Shown: positions 15,245 to 24,182 of the stretch, in pieces
How the letters are laid out: each line of letters begins with the position of its first letter
Position numbering within the stretch: position 1 is the stretch's first letter
NCBI RefSeq assembly: GCF_021556435.1
Contig: NZ_JAKGCU010000008.1
Location: 1 to 64,000, forward strand
Source: Gordonia tangerina
GTDB lineage: Bacteria > Actinomycetota > Actinomycetes > Mycobacteriales > Mycobacteriaceae
DNA length: 64,000 bases
Direction: 5' to 3'
The notes under the pieces: model-generated
What the model saw: the letters and a program-made list of their open reading frames with translations, nothing else
Told to the model about the DNA's origin: nothing
The model's database searches: none
Program-made: the position numbers and the translations under genes

Positions 15245-16738
15245 TCAGGGCACCGGCGTCGTCGTCGGGATCGATGATTGTGCCGGGATCGGGACCGACG
15301 GGGTAGTACTCGGCGGGACCGTCGACTCACCGGTGTCGGCACCGGACTCGGAAGTCGGCGACTCCGTACTCGGCGTGGACGCGCTGGGCTGGGTGTCGTC
15401 GGCGGCCGAGGATGTCGACGACACCCCGGGCTCGGTGGCCGACGCCGACGTCGAATCGGTCGATGTGCTCGATGCCGCGGACTGTGCCGACGTGCTCGGG
15501 TCGGCCGATAGGTCGACGGTGTCGAGCACCGGCGTGGACTCAGCGGCGAGCAGGGCGGCCTGGGTGGCCTTGGTGGAACCCTCGGGGTCGGGGGTACCGG
15601 AGGCGTCGACCACCTGCACCTTCTCGGTGACCGGCGGGTTGTTGCGCAGCGCCTCGAGAACGTGGTCCTTGCCGTCGGCGAGACCGCGACCCCAGTTCTC
15701 CCAGGTGTGGCCCCCGTAGTTGGGCAGCGAGATCACCGATGCGCCGCTCTGTGCGGCCTGTAGTTGCATGAGGACCGTCGACACCGCGGAGAGCATCTCG
15801 AGGGCCATCGCACTGATCTGATCCTGCTGGGACAGTTTGGCCATCTCGCTCGAGGTGAGGAATCCGTTGCCGGACGAGATGATCAGCACCTGCCCGTTCT
15901 CGTTGAGTTTGTTGACGTTCTTCGACGGATCGTTGTCGGTCCACCGCTGACTACCGGGCGCGCCCCACATGTTGACGATGCCGTTGGTGTAGTTCGACAC
16001 GATTGTCTGGCTGGCGAACACGCCGAGCGCACCGATCGGGTTGTCGGTCTGGTAGTAACCCGACATCGCCTGCACGACCTTGAACTGGTCCGGATGACGC
16101 TCGGCGAGTGTCACCGCGGGGCCACCCGACATGGACAGGCCGACGATCGCGTTGTTGTTCTTGCTGACGCCGAAGTTCTCGGCGAGGTAGTCGGGGAGCT
16201 CCTCGGTGAGGAAGGTCTCCTGCGCGATGGTGGTGTTCTCCGCGCCGGCACCGCCTTCCCAATCGGTGTAGAACGACGACGCTCCGCCGACCGGCATCAC
16301 CAGGGTGGTGTCGGTGTTGCCGTCGTATACCTGGGCGGCCTGCACATCGTTGGTCCACGCGGAGCGATCCTCTTGCGCGCGCATGCCGTCGAGCAGGTAG
16401 ATACCCTGGTCGCTGCCGTTGGAGGCTCGGATCTGGACGGTGACGAACTTGTTCTGCGACTCCGACCAGACCTTGCAGTTCTGCACGTAATTGCCCGAAG
16501 AATCCCAGGTGCAGCCCTCACGTAACACCTCGGGATGTCCCGCCATGGCTGATGCCGTGTTGCCACCGGAGAACAGCGATCCCACGCCGAACAGGCCCAG
16601 GCTCAGCACCACCACGGCGGACAGGCCCGCGACCCGACGTCGGATACTGCGCCGGGGCGCCGGGGCAGTGGCGTCGGGCGCCATCCGCCACCCGTCGGCG
16701 ATCATGGACGAATCCGGCTGTTCCGGTTGGCTGGGCAT
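15245..16738 (-). CDS. antigen-85-type mycolyltransferase/esterase with long Ser/Thr-rich tail
   Basis: The ATG at 16738 (AGGAG five bases upstream) gives 497 residues. An N-terminal membrane/signal segment lies at ~36-66 (VAGLSAVVVLSLGLFGVGSL). The alpha/beta-hydrolase core (70-365) matches the Ag85/mycolyltransferase family: GIYLLDGMRAQEDRSAW, then GLSMSGG with nucleophile Ser204, and catalytic His344 in GGHTWENW. These enzymes transfer mycolates to trehalose or arabinogalactan outside the membrane. From ~370 the protein becomes a low-complexity Ser/Thr/Pro/Asp tail of about 125 residues, which Ag85A-C lack; this may anchor it in or extend it through the wall. It is one strong sign of a mycolic-acid bacterium. 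Confidence 0.9.
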   Translation of the reverse strand: MPSQPEQPDSSMIADGWRMAPDATAPAPRRSIRRRVAGLSAVVVLSLGLFGVGSLFSGGNTASAMAGHPEVLREGCTWDSSGNYVQNCKVWSESQNKFVTVQIRASNGSDQGIYLLDGMRAQEDRSAWTNDVQAAQVYDGNTDTTLVMPVGGASSFYTDWEGGAGAENTTIAQETFLTEELPDYLAENFGVSKNNNAIVGLSMSGGPAVTLAERHPDQFKVVQAMSGYYQTDNPIGALGVFASQTIVSNYTNGIVNMWGAPGSQRWTDNDPSKNVNKLNENGQVLIISSGNGFLTSSEMAKLSQQDQISAMALEMLSAVSTVLMQLQAAQSGASVISLPNYGGHTWENWGRGLADGKDHVLEALRNNPPVTEKVQVVDASGTPDPEGSTKATQAALLAAESTPVLDTVDLSADPSTSAQSAASSTSTDSTSASATEPGVSSTSSAADDTQPSASTPSTESPTSESGADTGESTVPPSTTPSVPIPAQSSIPTTTPVP

Positions 16739-17043
16739 GTGACTCCTGACATCTACGACTTCCCCCGATGCACGACGACTCACCTCGCGGCGGTCCTGGC
16801 GTGCGCTGCCCGGTCTGTCGTTGCCGGGCAGGCGGGCGTTACCGATCGTTGCATGCCCGTCGACTGCGCATCTGCTGCGAGGCAGCGACCACCGGGCGGG
16901 CAGCGGCAAGCGTTTCGCGATTGACCAGCGCACGCCTGTGCCAGGCGGGACACTGGGAGCGGCCGTACCCTTCGGGCGGCCGTGCCCCGGTGGCGCCGGA
17001 CCGGACGTCGTCGTGGGCGATCGCAACGACAGTGGGGATCCAG
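16739..17043. other. 305-bp divergent intergenic region
   Basis: This gap lies between the Ag85-like gene and the carotenoid oxygenase and must hold both promoters. I found no strong inverted repeat, RNA gene or extra reading frame with a ribosome site in it. Confidence 0.5.
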
Positions 17044-18453
17044 ATGTCCGCCGAGCAGACTGCACCAACTCGCCCCGCACCCGTGGACATGGCGCACCAC
17101 GCGCATCTGTCCGGTGTCTTCGCGCCGCAACGCCAAGAGGTCGACGTCAGCGATCTTTCGGTGTCCGGCGAGATCCCCGACGACCTGCAGGGCAGTTATC
17201 TGCGCAACGGACCCAATCCTCGGTTCGATCCGATCGGCTCCTACGTCTATCCGCTCGACGGCGACGCGATGGTGCACCGACTCGACATCGGCGACGGCGC
17301 CGCGCACTATCGCAACCGTTTCGTCCGCACACCGATGGTGGTGGCCGAGGAGAAGGCCGACCATGCCATCTGGTCGGGCCTGACCGACGGATACACGCCG
17401 CCCGCCTCCGAGGTGGGGCCAGAGCTCGCCGGGACGTTCCGTCAGCTGCCCGACATCAACGTCGTCGAACACGGTGGCCGGCTGCTCGCGATGGCCGAAT
17501 CCGATCAGCCCTACCGGCTCGACCCGGCCGATCTGGCCACCATCGCGCGCGACGACTGTGACGGCGCGATGGCGGTCGGCAGTACCGCGCACCCGAAACT
17601 CGACCCCGAGACCGGTGAGCTGGTGCTGTTCAACTACGTACTGGAGGCGCCGTACCTCACGTGGGCGGTGATCGGCCGCGACGGTCAGACACTCCGACCG
17701 CCGACACCGGTGGACGGTGTGGACCGACCCCTGATGATCCATGACATGGCCTTGACGTCGCGCTACATCGTGCTGTTCCTGTGCCCGTTGGTCTTCGACA
17801 TCGAGGCGCTGCTCAGTGGTGGCGGGTTGCTGCAGTGGCGACCGGACTCCGGTACCCGCATCGCGCTGATCCCGCGGGACGGTTCCGCGATCGGTTGGAT
17901 CGACGCCGAGCCGATGTGGGTATGGCACTTCGCGAATGGGTTCGACACGCCGGGCGCGGACACGGTGACCGTCGACTACGTCGAGTGGACCTACCCGGGT
18001 GGCTTCGCCGACATGCCGACTCCGGCGACCTCCGCTCTGGTTCGGGCGGTACTCGATCCGGCCCGCGGCACCATCGTCCGGACCACCATGGGCGCCAGTG
18101 TGAACGTCGAGTTCCCACGAGTCGACGACCGGATGCTCACCCGGTCACATGCGCAGGTGGCGACGGTCGGCAAGAGTGACGGCGATTCCGGCGACCTCGA
18201 CAGCCTTTGGTTTCACGACCTCTCCTCCGGCAGCGAGTCCTGTTGGCGCCCAGGGGTGGCGATCGGCGAGCCCATCTATCTGCCCGGGACCGAGCACGAC
18301 TACTGGGGCGCGTTCGGCACCGATCCGGCAGACATGTCGTCGCACTTCTACATCCTGCCCGCCGACGATCCGGCCGCCGGTCCGCTCGCGACCGTGCACA
18401 TGCCGATCAGGGTGCCGGCCGGGCTGCACGGGGCGTGGCTGCCCGGAACGTGA
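17044..18453 (+). CDS. carotenoid oxygenase (RPE65/CCD family)
   Basis: This 469-residue non-haem iron dioxygenase cleaves conjugated double bonds of carotenoids, stilbenes or related phenylpropenes. The four iron-binding histidines are in the expected seven-bladed-propeller positions: His183 (STAHPKLD), His233 (LMIHDMALT), His295 (VWHFANGF) and His ~462 (AGLHGAWLPG). The N-terminal GSYLRNGPNPRFDP motif is typical. Start is ATG 17044, preceded by GGGGA. The neighbourhood has no carotenoid biosynthesis gene, so the substrate may be external. Confidence 0.93.
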   Translation: MSAEQTAPTRPAPVDMAHHAHLSGVFAPQRQEVDVSDLSVSGEIPDDLQGSYLRNGPNPRFDPIGSYVYPLDGDAMVHRLDIGDGAAHYRNRFVRTPMVVAEEKADHAIWSGLTDGYTPPASEVGPELAGTFRQLPDINVVEHGGRLLAMAESDQPYRLDPADLATIARDDCDGAMAVGSTAHPKLDPETGELVLFNYVLEAPYLTWAVIGRDGQTLRPPTPVDGVDRPLMIHDMALTSRYIVLFLCPLVFDIEALLSGGGLLQWRPDSGTRIALIPRDGSAIGWIDAEPMWVWHFANGFDTPGADTVTVDYVEWTYPGGFADMPTPATSALVRAVLDPARGTIVRTTMGASVNVEFPRVDDRMLTRSHAQVATVGKSDGDSGDLDSLWFHDLSSGSESCWRPGVAIGEPIYLPGTEHDYWGAFGTDPADMSSHFYILPADDPAAGPLATVHMPIRVPAGLHGAWLPGT

Positions 18454-18475
18454 CGCCGAGACGACCCGAGACGCA

Positions 18476-18514
18476 CGACGACCGCCCTCGCAGGTGACAC
18501 GAGAACGGTCGTCG
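18476..18514. terminator. two-step hairpin between convergent genes
   Basis: CGACGACCG (18476-18484) pairs with CGGTCGTCG (18506-18514). Inside it CTCG (18487-18490) pairs with CGAG (18500-18503), separated by a small symmetric internal loop. It lies between the carotenoid oxygenase and aldehyde dehydrogenase stops and would serve both. There is no T-tract. Confidence 0.6.
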
Positions 18515-18559
18515 GGAGAGGAGAGCCCGGGTCGTGAGAGGCGGACCCGAGCAGGTGCG

Positions 18560-19984
18560 TCAGGCGTCGTAGCCGAGTAGCGACTTCACCTCGAGGAACT
18601 CGTCGAAGGCGTAGTCGCCCCACTCACGGCCGTTGCCGCTCTGCTTGTAGCCGCCGAACGGCGCCACCGGATCGAGTTGTGCGCCGTTGAGTGAGATGGA
18701 ACCGGCGCGGATGCGTGAGCCCACCTTGCGTACCTCGTCGACGTCCTTGCCGGACACATAGCCGGCCAGTCCGTACTCGGTGTCGTTGGCGATCTCGATC
18801 GCATTGTCGAGCGAGTCGTAGCCGATCATCACCAGCACCGGGCCGAAGATCTCGGTGCGTGCGATCTCCATGTCGTTGGTGACCTCGGAGAACACGGTGG
18901 GGCGGACGTAGTAGCCGGTGGGCAGGTCGTCGGGGCGTCCCGGCCCGCCGAACACCACCTTGGCACCCTCGGCTACACCGCGGTCGATGAGTCCCTGGAT
19001 CTTGGTGAACTGCGGCTCGGACACCACCGGACCCAACCGGACGTCACCGCTCGGGTCGCCGACGGTGAGGGTGGCCTCGACCGACTTCGCCGCCTCCTCG
19101 GCCTCGGCCATCCGGGACGAGGGGACCAGCATTCGGGTGGGTGCGTTGCAGGACTGGCCGGAGTTCATCATCATCGCTGCGACACCGCCGGCAACGTTGG
19201 CGGCGAAATCTTCGTCGTCGAGGATGATGTTCGGGCTCTTGCCGCCGAGTTCCTGGGCCACGCGCTTGACGGTCGGTGCGGCGTTCTTGGCCACCTCGAT
19301 GCCGGCGCGGGTGCTACCGGTGAACGAGACCATGTCGATCCCCGGGTGCGCGGCCAGTGCGGTGCCGACGCCCGGGCCGTCGCCGTTGACAAGGTTGAAC
19401 ACGCCGGCGGGAACGCCTGCGGCATCGAAGATCTCGGCGACGATCGCGGCACTGAACGGGGCCACCTCTGACGGCTTGAGCACCATGGTGCAGCCGGTCG
19501 CGAGCGCCGGGGCCACCTTGCACATGACCTGGTTGAGCGGCCAGTTCCACGGGGTGATGAAGCCGCACACGCCAATCGGCTCCTTGACGATCCGCGAGGT
19601 CCCGCGATCCTCACTGAAGCTGAAGGTGGGTAGCTGGGCGGCCGCGGTCATCAAATGCGCCAGTCCGATCGGTACCTGGACGTTGTTGGCCAGGCCGCTG
19701 GGCGCGCCCATCTCCTCGGTGACTGCCGCGGCGAGATCGGGCATCCGCTTCTGGTACTCGGCGACGACGGCGTTGAGGATGGTGACCCGTTCGTCCACCG
19801 ACGTTTGGCTCCAGGTCACAAACGCCTTGCGGGCGGCGTCGACGGCCTTGTCGACGTCGGCGGCGGTGCCCAGGGCGACGTGGCCGGCGGCCTTCTCGGT
19901 GGCCGGATTGATCACGTCGATGAGGTTGAGCTCGGCGGGCTCGGCCCATGAACCGTCGATGTAGAACCTGGTGATCTCGCGCAT
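18560..19984 (-). CDS. aldehyde dehydrogenase (NAD(P)-dependent)
   Basis: This 474-residue enzyme oxidises aldehydes to acids. It has the general-base motif QELGGKSP (Glu near 245), the catalytic cysteine in [11 protein letters not shown] (near 279), the Rossmann contact [19 protein letters not shown], and the EIFGPV and [13 protein letters not shown] motifs near the end. Start is ATG 19984 with GGAGGT about six bases upstream; the frame continues upstream for another ~1.4 kb but only as antisense to the next two genes. The motif set fits the broad-substrate group of actinobacterial ALDHs. It is divergent from a small monooxygenase-type gene. Confidence 0.93.
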   Translation of the reverse strand: MREITRFYIDGSWAEPAELNLIDVINPATEKAAGHVALGTAADVDKAVDAARKAFVTWSQTSVDERVTILNAVVAEYQKRMPDLAAAVTEEMGAPSGLANNVQVPIGLAHLMTAAAQLPTFSFSEDRGTSRIVKEPIGVCGFITPWNWPLNQVMCKVAPALATGCTMVLKPSEVAPFSAAIVAEIFDAAGVPAGVFNLVNGDGPGVGTALAAHPGIDMVSFTGSTRAGIEVAKNAAPTVKRVAQELGGKSPNIILDDEDFAANVAGGVAAMMMNSGQSCNAPTRMLVPSSRMAEAEEAAKSVEATLTVGDPSGDVRLGPVVSEPQFTKIQGLIDRGVAEGAKVVFGGPGRPDDLPTGYYVRPTVFSEVTNDMEIARTEIFGPVLVMIGYDSLDNAIEIANDTEYGLAGYVSGKDVDEVRKVGSRIRAGSISLNGAQLDPVAPFGGYKQSGNGREWGDYAFDEFLEVKSLLGYDA

Positions 19985-20143
19985 GTAGTACCTCCGACTC
20001 GACACGTGTTGTCTCCACCACACTATGCCGCCTCCGGGTATCGCCGACAAGGCTTCCGGGAAACGGTGGTTGTCAGATATATCCGTCTCTGATTGAGACG
20101 GCGACGAGGTGGTGGACAGGGCTGGGATCATTACAGTGGGAGC

Positions 20144-20464
20144 ATGATCTTCATCGTGGCAAAGTGGCCCATCAAGCCCGAATTCGCCGATCAATGGCCT
20201 GATCTCGTACAGAGTTTTACCGAGGCCACCCGCGCCGAGCCGGGCAATAGGTTCTTCGAGTGGGCGCGCAGTCTCGACGATCCGAACACCTACGTGCTCA
20301 CCGAGGCGTTCGACGATGACGCCGCCGAGGCGCATGTGAACAGCTCGCACTTCCAGGTCGCGACGACCGAGTTGCCGAAGTATCTGCAGCGCACGCCCGA
20401 CATCATCAACGTCACGCTCGATCAGGACGGCTGGTCGGAGCTGGGGGAGATGTCGGTGGACTGA
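20144..20464 (+). CDS. antibiotic-biosynthesis-monooxygenase (ABM) domain protein
   Basis: The ATG at 20144, preceded by GGGAG, gives 106 residues. It reads MIFIVAKWPIKPEFADQW and continues with RAEPGNRFFEWARS and AFDDDAAEAHVNSSHFQ. This is the ABM ferredoxin-like dimer fold used by small quinol or haem monooxygenases and by stress proteins such as YgiN. The conserved strand-helix layout and HxxSxHF motif are present. It is a single-gene unit divergent from the aldehyde dehydrogenase. The substrate is unknown. Confidence 0.85.
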   Translation: MIFIVAKWPIKPEFADQWPDLVQSFTEATRAEPGNRFFEWARSLDDPNTYVLTEAFDDDAAEAHVNSSHFQVATTELPKYLQRTPDIINVTLDQDGWSELGEMSVD

Positions 20465-20590
20465 TCCCGTCTGCCGCCGATACGGCGCGGAGGTCACAAG
20501 CGGGGACGGTGGCGCCCCACAATTGGTGGTTGTGGGCACACAAGGTCGGGCCCTCTGCCGGAGGACGCGCGATTCCTCGACAGTGGAGCC

Positions 20591-21727
20591 ATGACCGCCA
20601 CGCTCGAGCGCACCGGAGTTGTCCGTCGTCGTCTCCTTCCCGATCTCGACCATCCGCGTCAGGTGTTCGAGCACCTGACGCCGAACTGGTTCGCTGCGGT
20701 GATGGGCACCGGGATCGTCGCGAACGCGGCGATCGTGCTGCCGGTGCAGTCGGCGATCATCACCGCGTTCGCGACCGCGATCTGGCTGCTCGCGTCGGTG
20801 CTGCTCGTCGCGATCAGCGCCGCGTTCGCCGTGCATTGGCGTCGCCACGGCGAGACCGCGCGCCGGTATGCCACCGACCCGGTGATGTCGCAGTTCTACG
20901 GTGCGTTGCCGATGGCTCTGCTCACCGTCGGCGCGGGCACCCTGCATCTCGGTGAGCCGATCCTGGGCGGCGCGGTCGCACTGTCGATCAGTGGCGTGCT
21001 GTGGGCAGCCGGCACCGCAATCGGCGTGGCGACCGCGGTCTGGGTGCCGTTCGCGATGATGACCGCCGAGCAGAACTCCGAACACGCGGCCCTGCCCGCC
21101 TGGCTGATGCCGGTGGTGCCCCCGATGGTGTCGGCGTCCACGGGCGCCGCACTGGTGGCCTACGTTCCGGCTGGACAGCTGCGACTGACGATGCTGGCCG
21201 GCTGTTATGCACTGTTCGGCATGAGTTTGATCCTCGGATTGATGACCATGACGTTGATCTATGCCCGACTGCTCCGCGGTGGGGTGCCGGTGTCGCGGTC
21301 GGCCCCGACGATCTGGATCACGCTCGGCATGGTCGGCCAGTCGATCACCGCCGCCAACCTCCTCGCAGTCCAGTCGCATCTGGTGTTCACCGGTGAGCAC
21401 GCACCGATCGCGGTCGGGCTGACCGTGTTCGGCATCGTTTACGGGTTGGTGATGGGTGGCTTCGGCATCGCCATGTTCACACTCGCCGTGGCCGTCACCG
21501 TACGAACTGTGCGCCGCGGGCTGCCGTTTGCGCTGACCTGGTGGAGCTTCACCTTTCCCGTCGGCACCTGTGTGACGGGCCTGTGCGCGTTGGGGTTCGC
21601 CCTGGACTCCACGCCGATTCGCGATCTGGGTGCCGCGCTCTACGTCGTTCTGCTCGCGGCCTGGGTGACCGTGGCCGCCCGGACCGTACGGGGTGCGATA
21701 GGTGGGCGCGTCTTCTTGCCTGCGTGA
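20591..21727 (+). CDS. TDT/SLAC1-family transporter (tellurite-resistance/dicarboxylate type)
   Basis: This 378-residue protein has ten predicted membrane helices beginning at LTPNWFAAVMGTGIVANAA, the signature start of the TDT (TehA/Mae1/SLAC1) family. Members move C4-dicarboxylates, sulfite or anions. The loop EHAALPAWLMPVVPPMVSAS and the later PFALTWWSFTFPVGT (helix 9) are further family marks. Start is ATG 20591. The gene is convergent with an MFS gene with 18 bp between the stops. Specificity cannot be resolved here. Confidence 0.88.
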   Translation: MTATLERTGVVRRRLLPDLDHPRQVFEHLTPNWFAAVMGTGIVANAAIVLPVQSAIITAFATAIWLLASVLLVAISAAFAVHWRRHGETARRYATDPVMSQFYGALPMALLTVGAGTLHLGEPILGGAVALSISGVLWAAGTAIGVATAVWVPFAMMTAEQNSEHAALPAWLMPVVPPMVSASTGAALVAYVPAGQLRLTMLAGCYALFGMSLILGLMTMTLIYARLLRGGVPVSRSAPTIWITLGMVGQSITAANLLAVQSHLVFTGEHAPIAVGLTVFGIVYGLVMGGFGIAMFTLAVAVTVRTVRRGLPFALTWWSFTFPVGTCVTGLCALGFALDSTPIRDLGAALYVVLLAAWVTVAARTVRGAIGGRVFLPA

Positions 21728-21745
21728 CGCTGCGTCGCGAGCCGG

Positions 21746-22903
21746 TCAGACGCGTCGGCGCAGGCGCAGGGCACGGGCGAGCGACGCCACTGCGGCGGCG
21801 GCCGCCAGGACGACCAGCGGGGCGACGACACCGGTCGAGGGCCGAATGCTGGTGAGTAGCACCGGCAATCCGAACCCCAGGTAGCAGGCGACATAGAACA
21901 TCCCGGTCACCGCACCCCGGTGCTCCGACGGTGTCATCGTCTCGACATCCATCAGTCCGTCGCGCAGACACAGACCGTAGGCAAGACCCAACACGATCGC
22001 GGTGATCACGAACAGAGCCATACTCGGGTGCGCGCCTCCCGCGGCTGCGAGCAGGAAGCCTGCGGCTGCCAGCGCTGCCCCTACGACCCCGGCCGACGGG
22101 CCGCTGTGCAGTCGGCGCACCACGAACTGGATGATCACTCCCGACCCCAGACTCAACGCGGCCGCCAGGCCGGGCACCCACGCGCCGTCGTAGCGGTCGG
22201 CGATGCGCTCGGCCATCACCACGACGGCGACGGTCACCGACGAGAACACCCACAGCGCCATCGGCACCGACCAGGACAACGCGGCACCCACAGATCGTCG
22301 CCCTGGATCGTCGACGGATGCGCCGTGCGCGGTGGGTGCCGGGGTCGCGGGCGTGAGTGCCACTGCCGCCGCGGCCACGGCGATCGACGCGATCCCGGAC
22401 ACCGCGAACGGCATCTCGAGTCGATGCGGGACGAACTCGGCGAGCAGACCGGTGATGACGGGGCCGAGGGCGAAGCCGGTGGTCAGGATGGCCCCTGCCA
22501 GCGTCGCTCCGGATCGGCCGCGCAGGTCCGCAGCCCAGGCGGTGCCGGCGCTGATGGTGAGTCCGGCCCCGAGCCCGACGACGAGGCGACCGACGAGCAC
22601 TCCGGCCTCCTCGTGCCAGACGATCATCATCAGATTTCCGATCCCGGCCAGGACCGCGCCGGTCAACACCACCGGCCGCCGGCCGGTCCGATCCGACAGC
22701 GTGCCGCCGCCGAACAGGCCCGGCAGCAGCCCGAGTGCGTAGATGCCGAACGCGCCGGTGAGCACAGTTGAGGACAATCCCTTGTCGACCCGCAGGACCG
22801 GGATCATCGACGCGAAGTGATTGGCGCCCCATCCAGTGGTGAACAGCACCAGCAGAACCGCGGGGAGGGCAAAGCGTCGTGTGCCGATCTCGTCGATGTT
22901 CAT
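21746..22903 (-). CDS. MFS transporter
   Basis: The ATG at 22903 gives 385 residues and twelve hydrophobic segments. An upstream in-frame start at 22969 would overlap the divergent esterase and is less likely. The motif-A equivalent GGGTLSDRTGRRPV lies between TM2 and TM3. The second half has shorter loops (EHRRGAVTGMFYVACYLGFGLP). Family relatives export drugs or small metabolites. No substrate can be named. It is divergent from the HSL-type esterase, which leaves a 64-bp shared promoter region. Confidence 0.88.
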   Translation of the reverse strand: MNIDEIGTRRFALPAVLLVLFTTGWGANHFASMIPVLRVDKGLSSTVLTGAFGIYALGLLPGLFGGGTLSDRTGRRPVVLTGAVLAGIGNLMMIVWHEEAGVLVGRLVVGLGAGLTISAGTAWAADLRGRSGATLAGAILTTGFALGPVITGLLAEFVPHRLEMPFAVSGIASIAVAAAAVALTPATPAPTAHGASVDDPGRRSVGAALSWSVPMALWVFSSVTVAVVVMAERIADRYDGAWVPGLAAALSLGSGVIIQFVVRRLHSGPSAGVVGAALAAAGFLLAAAGGAHPSMALFVITAIVLGLAYGLCLRDGLMDVETMTPSEHRGAVTGMFYVACYLGFGLPVLLTSIRPSTGVVAPLVVLAAAAAVASLARALRLRRRV

Positions 22904-22967
22904 CGGGCGAGATTCTGCCGCGTTATACCTGGATTCAACCAATCGCAGCGAAAGGTGAGCGTCGACC

Positions 22968-23876
22968 ATGACCGCACAGCACGAGTTTCATCCCGACCTG
23001 GCGCGTTCGGCACGTGTGTTGCCGCGCGGGCTCGCCGGCCCGCGAAGCCTGCGGATCGTCCGCTTCCTACAGGGCTCGCTCGCCCGGCTGCAGCGCGATC
23101 GCGGTGTCGAGGTGAGGTCACTGCCCTCCGGCGGCGGGGTGCGCATCTTCCGGCCTACCGGTGGGCGTGCGGTGGCGCCGGCCCTGGTGTGGATCCACGG
23201 CGGTGGATTCGTGCTCGGCGAGGCCCGGCAGGACGACGACCTGTGCCGGCGATTGTGCGCCGAAATCGGCGCCGTCGTGATCTCGGTGGACTATCGATTG
23301 GCGCCCGAAAATCCGTTCCCGGCGGCACTCGACGACTGCCACGAGGCCCTGCAGCTCGCCTACGAGACCGATGGTGTGGATGCGTCCCGGGTGGCGATCG
23401 GCGGCGCGAGTGCCGGCGGTGGTTTGGCCGCCCAGGTGGCGTTGCGGGTCAAAGAACGTCGCGAGAGCGCACCGGTCCTGCAGCTGCTGGCCTACCCGAT
23501 GCTCGACGACCGCACCGGCGCCGCCGGACCGTCGCCGATCGAGAACCGATTCAGGATGTGGAACAGCAGTTCCAACCGGTTCGGGTGGGGGGCTTACCTG
23601 GGCGGCGCCGCGCCCGAGATCGTCGCGCCGGCTCGTCGCGACGATCTCACCGGACTTGCACCGGCGTGGATCGGCGTCGGCGAACTCGACCTCTTCCATG
23701 ATGAAGATGTGGCCTACGCGAAGCGCCTACGCGAGTCCGGGGTGGACTGCGCGCTGGAGGTGATCCCCGGCGCCTATCACGCCTTCGACCTGATCCAGAC
23801 GAACGCGCCGGTGTCCAAGGAGTTCTTCCGGATGCAGACGGCGGCGCTCCGCGCGGCATTCGCCGCATCGGCGTGA
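22968..23876 (+). CDS. alpha/beta hydrolase, hormone-sensitive-lipase group esterase
   Basis: This 302-residue esterase has the HSL oxyanion motif HGGGF (about 77-81), then SVDYRLAPENPFPAAL, nucleophile elbow GGASAGGG, acid in GELDLFHDED and base in PGAYHAF. It should hydrolyse short-chain esters in the cytoplasm or at the membrane; no signal peptide is present. Start is ATG 22968. The MFS gene on the other strand shares its promoter region, which may pair uptake or export with ester hydrolysis. Confidence 0.92.
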   Translation: MTAQHEFHPDLARSARVLPRGLAGPRSLRIVRFLQGSLARLQRDRGVEVRSLPSGGGVRIFRPTGGRAVAPALVWIHGGGFVLGEARQDDDLCRRLCAEIGAVVISVDYRLAPENPFPAALDDCHEALQLAYETDGVDASRVAIGGASAGGGLAAQVALRVKERRESAPVLQLLAYPMLDDRTGAAGPSPIENRFRMWNSSSNRFGWGAYLGGAAPEIVAPARRDDLTGLAPAWIGVGELDLFHDEDVAYAKRLRESGVDCALEVIPGAYHAFDLIQTNAPVSKEFFRMQTAALRAAFAASA

Positions 23877-23901
23877 GGTGCACCGGCCCGGGGCGACCCG
23901 A

Positions 23902-24132
23902 CTAGCCGATACTGCTCGCGATCGCGATCACCAGGCCGGCGAGGGTGAGCACCAGCACCACGGTCGCGGCGATCACCGCACGACGTCGGCGCCCGGTGGT
24001 CACGGCGTTGATGCCGACGCCGATGCCGATCAGGATCGCCGCAGCATAGACGGCGATGCCGAGGGTGAGCCCGGCGGCATTCGCGTCCGCCATCGCCAGC
24101 GGTGTCTCTGTCAGGGCGGGGAACGTGGTCAT
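23902..24132 (-). CDS. small two-helix membrane protein
   Basis: This 76-residue protein has two hydrophobic helices (about 22-42 and 53-73) joined by the basic loop TTGRRRRA, which should face the cytoplasm. Start is ATG 24132. It lies downstream of the secreted lipase start-to-stop direction with a 50-bp gap (24133-24182) on the same strand, so it may be its last cistron. No family is recognised. Confidence 0.6.
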   Translation of the reverse strand: MTTFPALTETPLAMADANAAGLTLGIAVYAAAILIGIGVGINAVTTGRRRRAVIAATVVLVLTLAGLVIAIASSIG

Positions 24133-24182
24133 CGCACGAGTACATCACGCGGGTGGTGCGGTGCTCGGGTGCTGCCCGGGCT

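Noticed and set aside
18560-21400. A 946-codon reverse frame that would extend the aldehyde dehydrogenase far upstream
   Set aside because: Everything beyond 19984 is antisense to the ABM and TDT genes. The ribosome site and family N-terminus fix the start at 19984.
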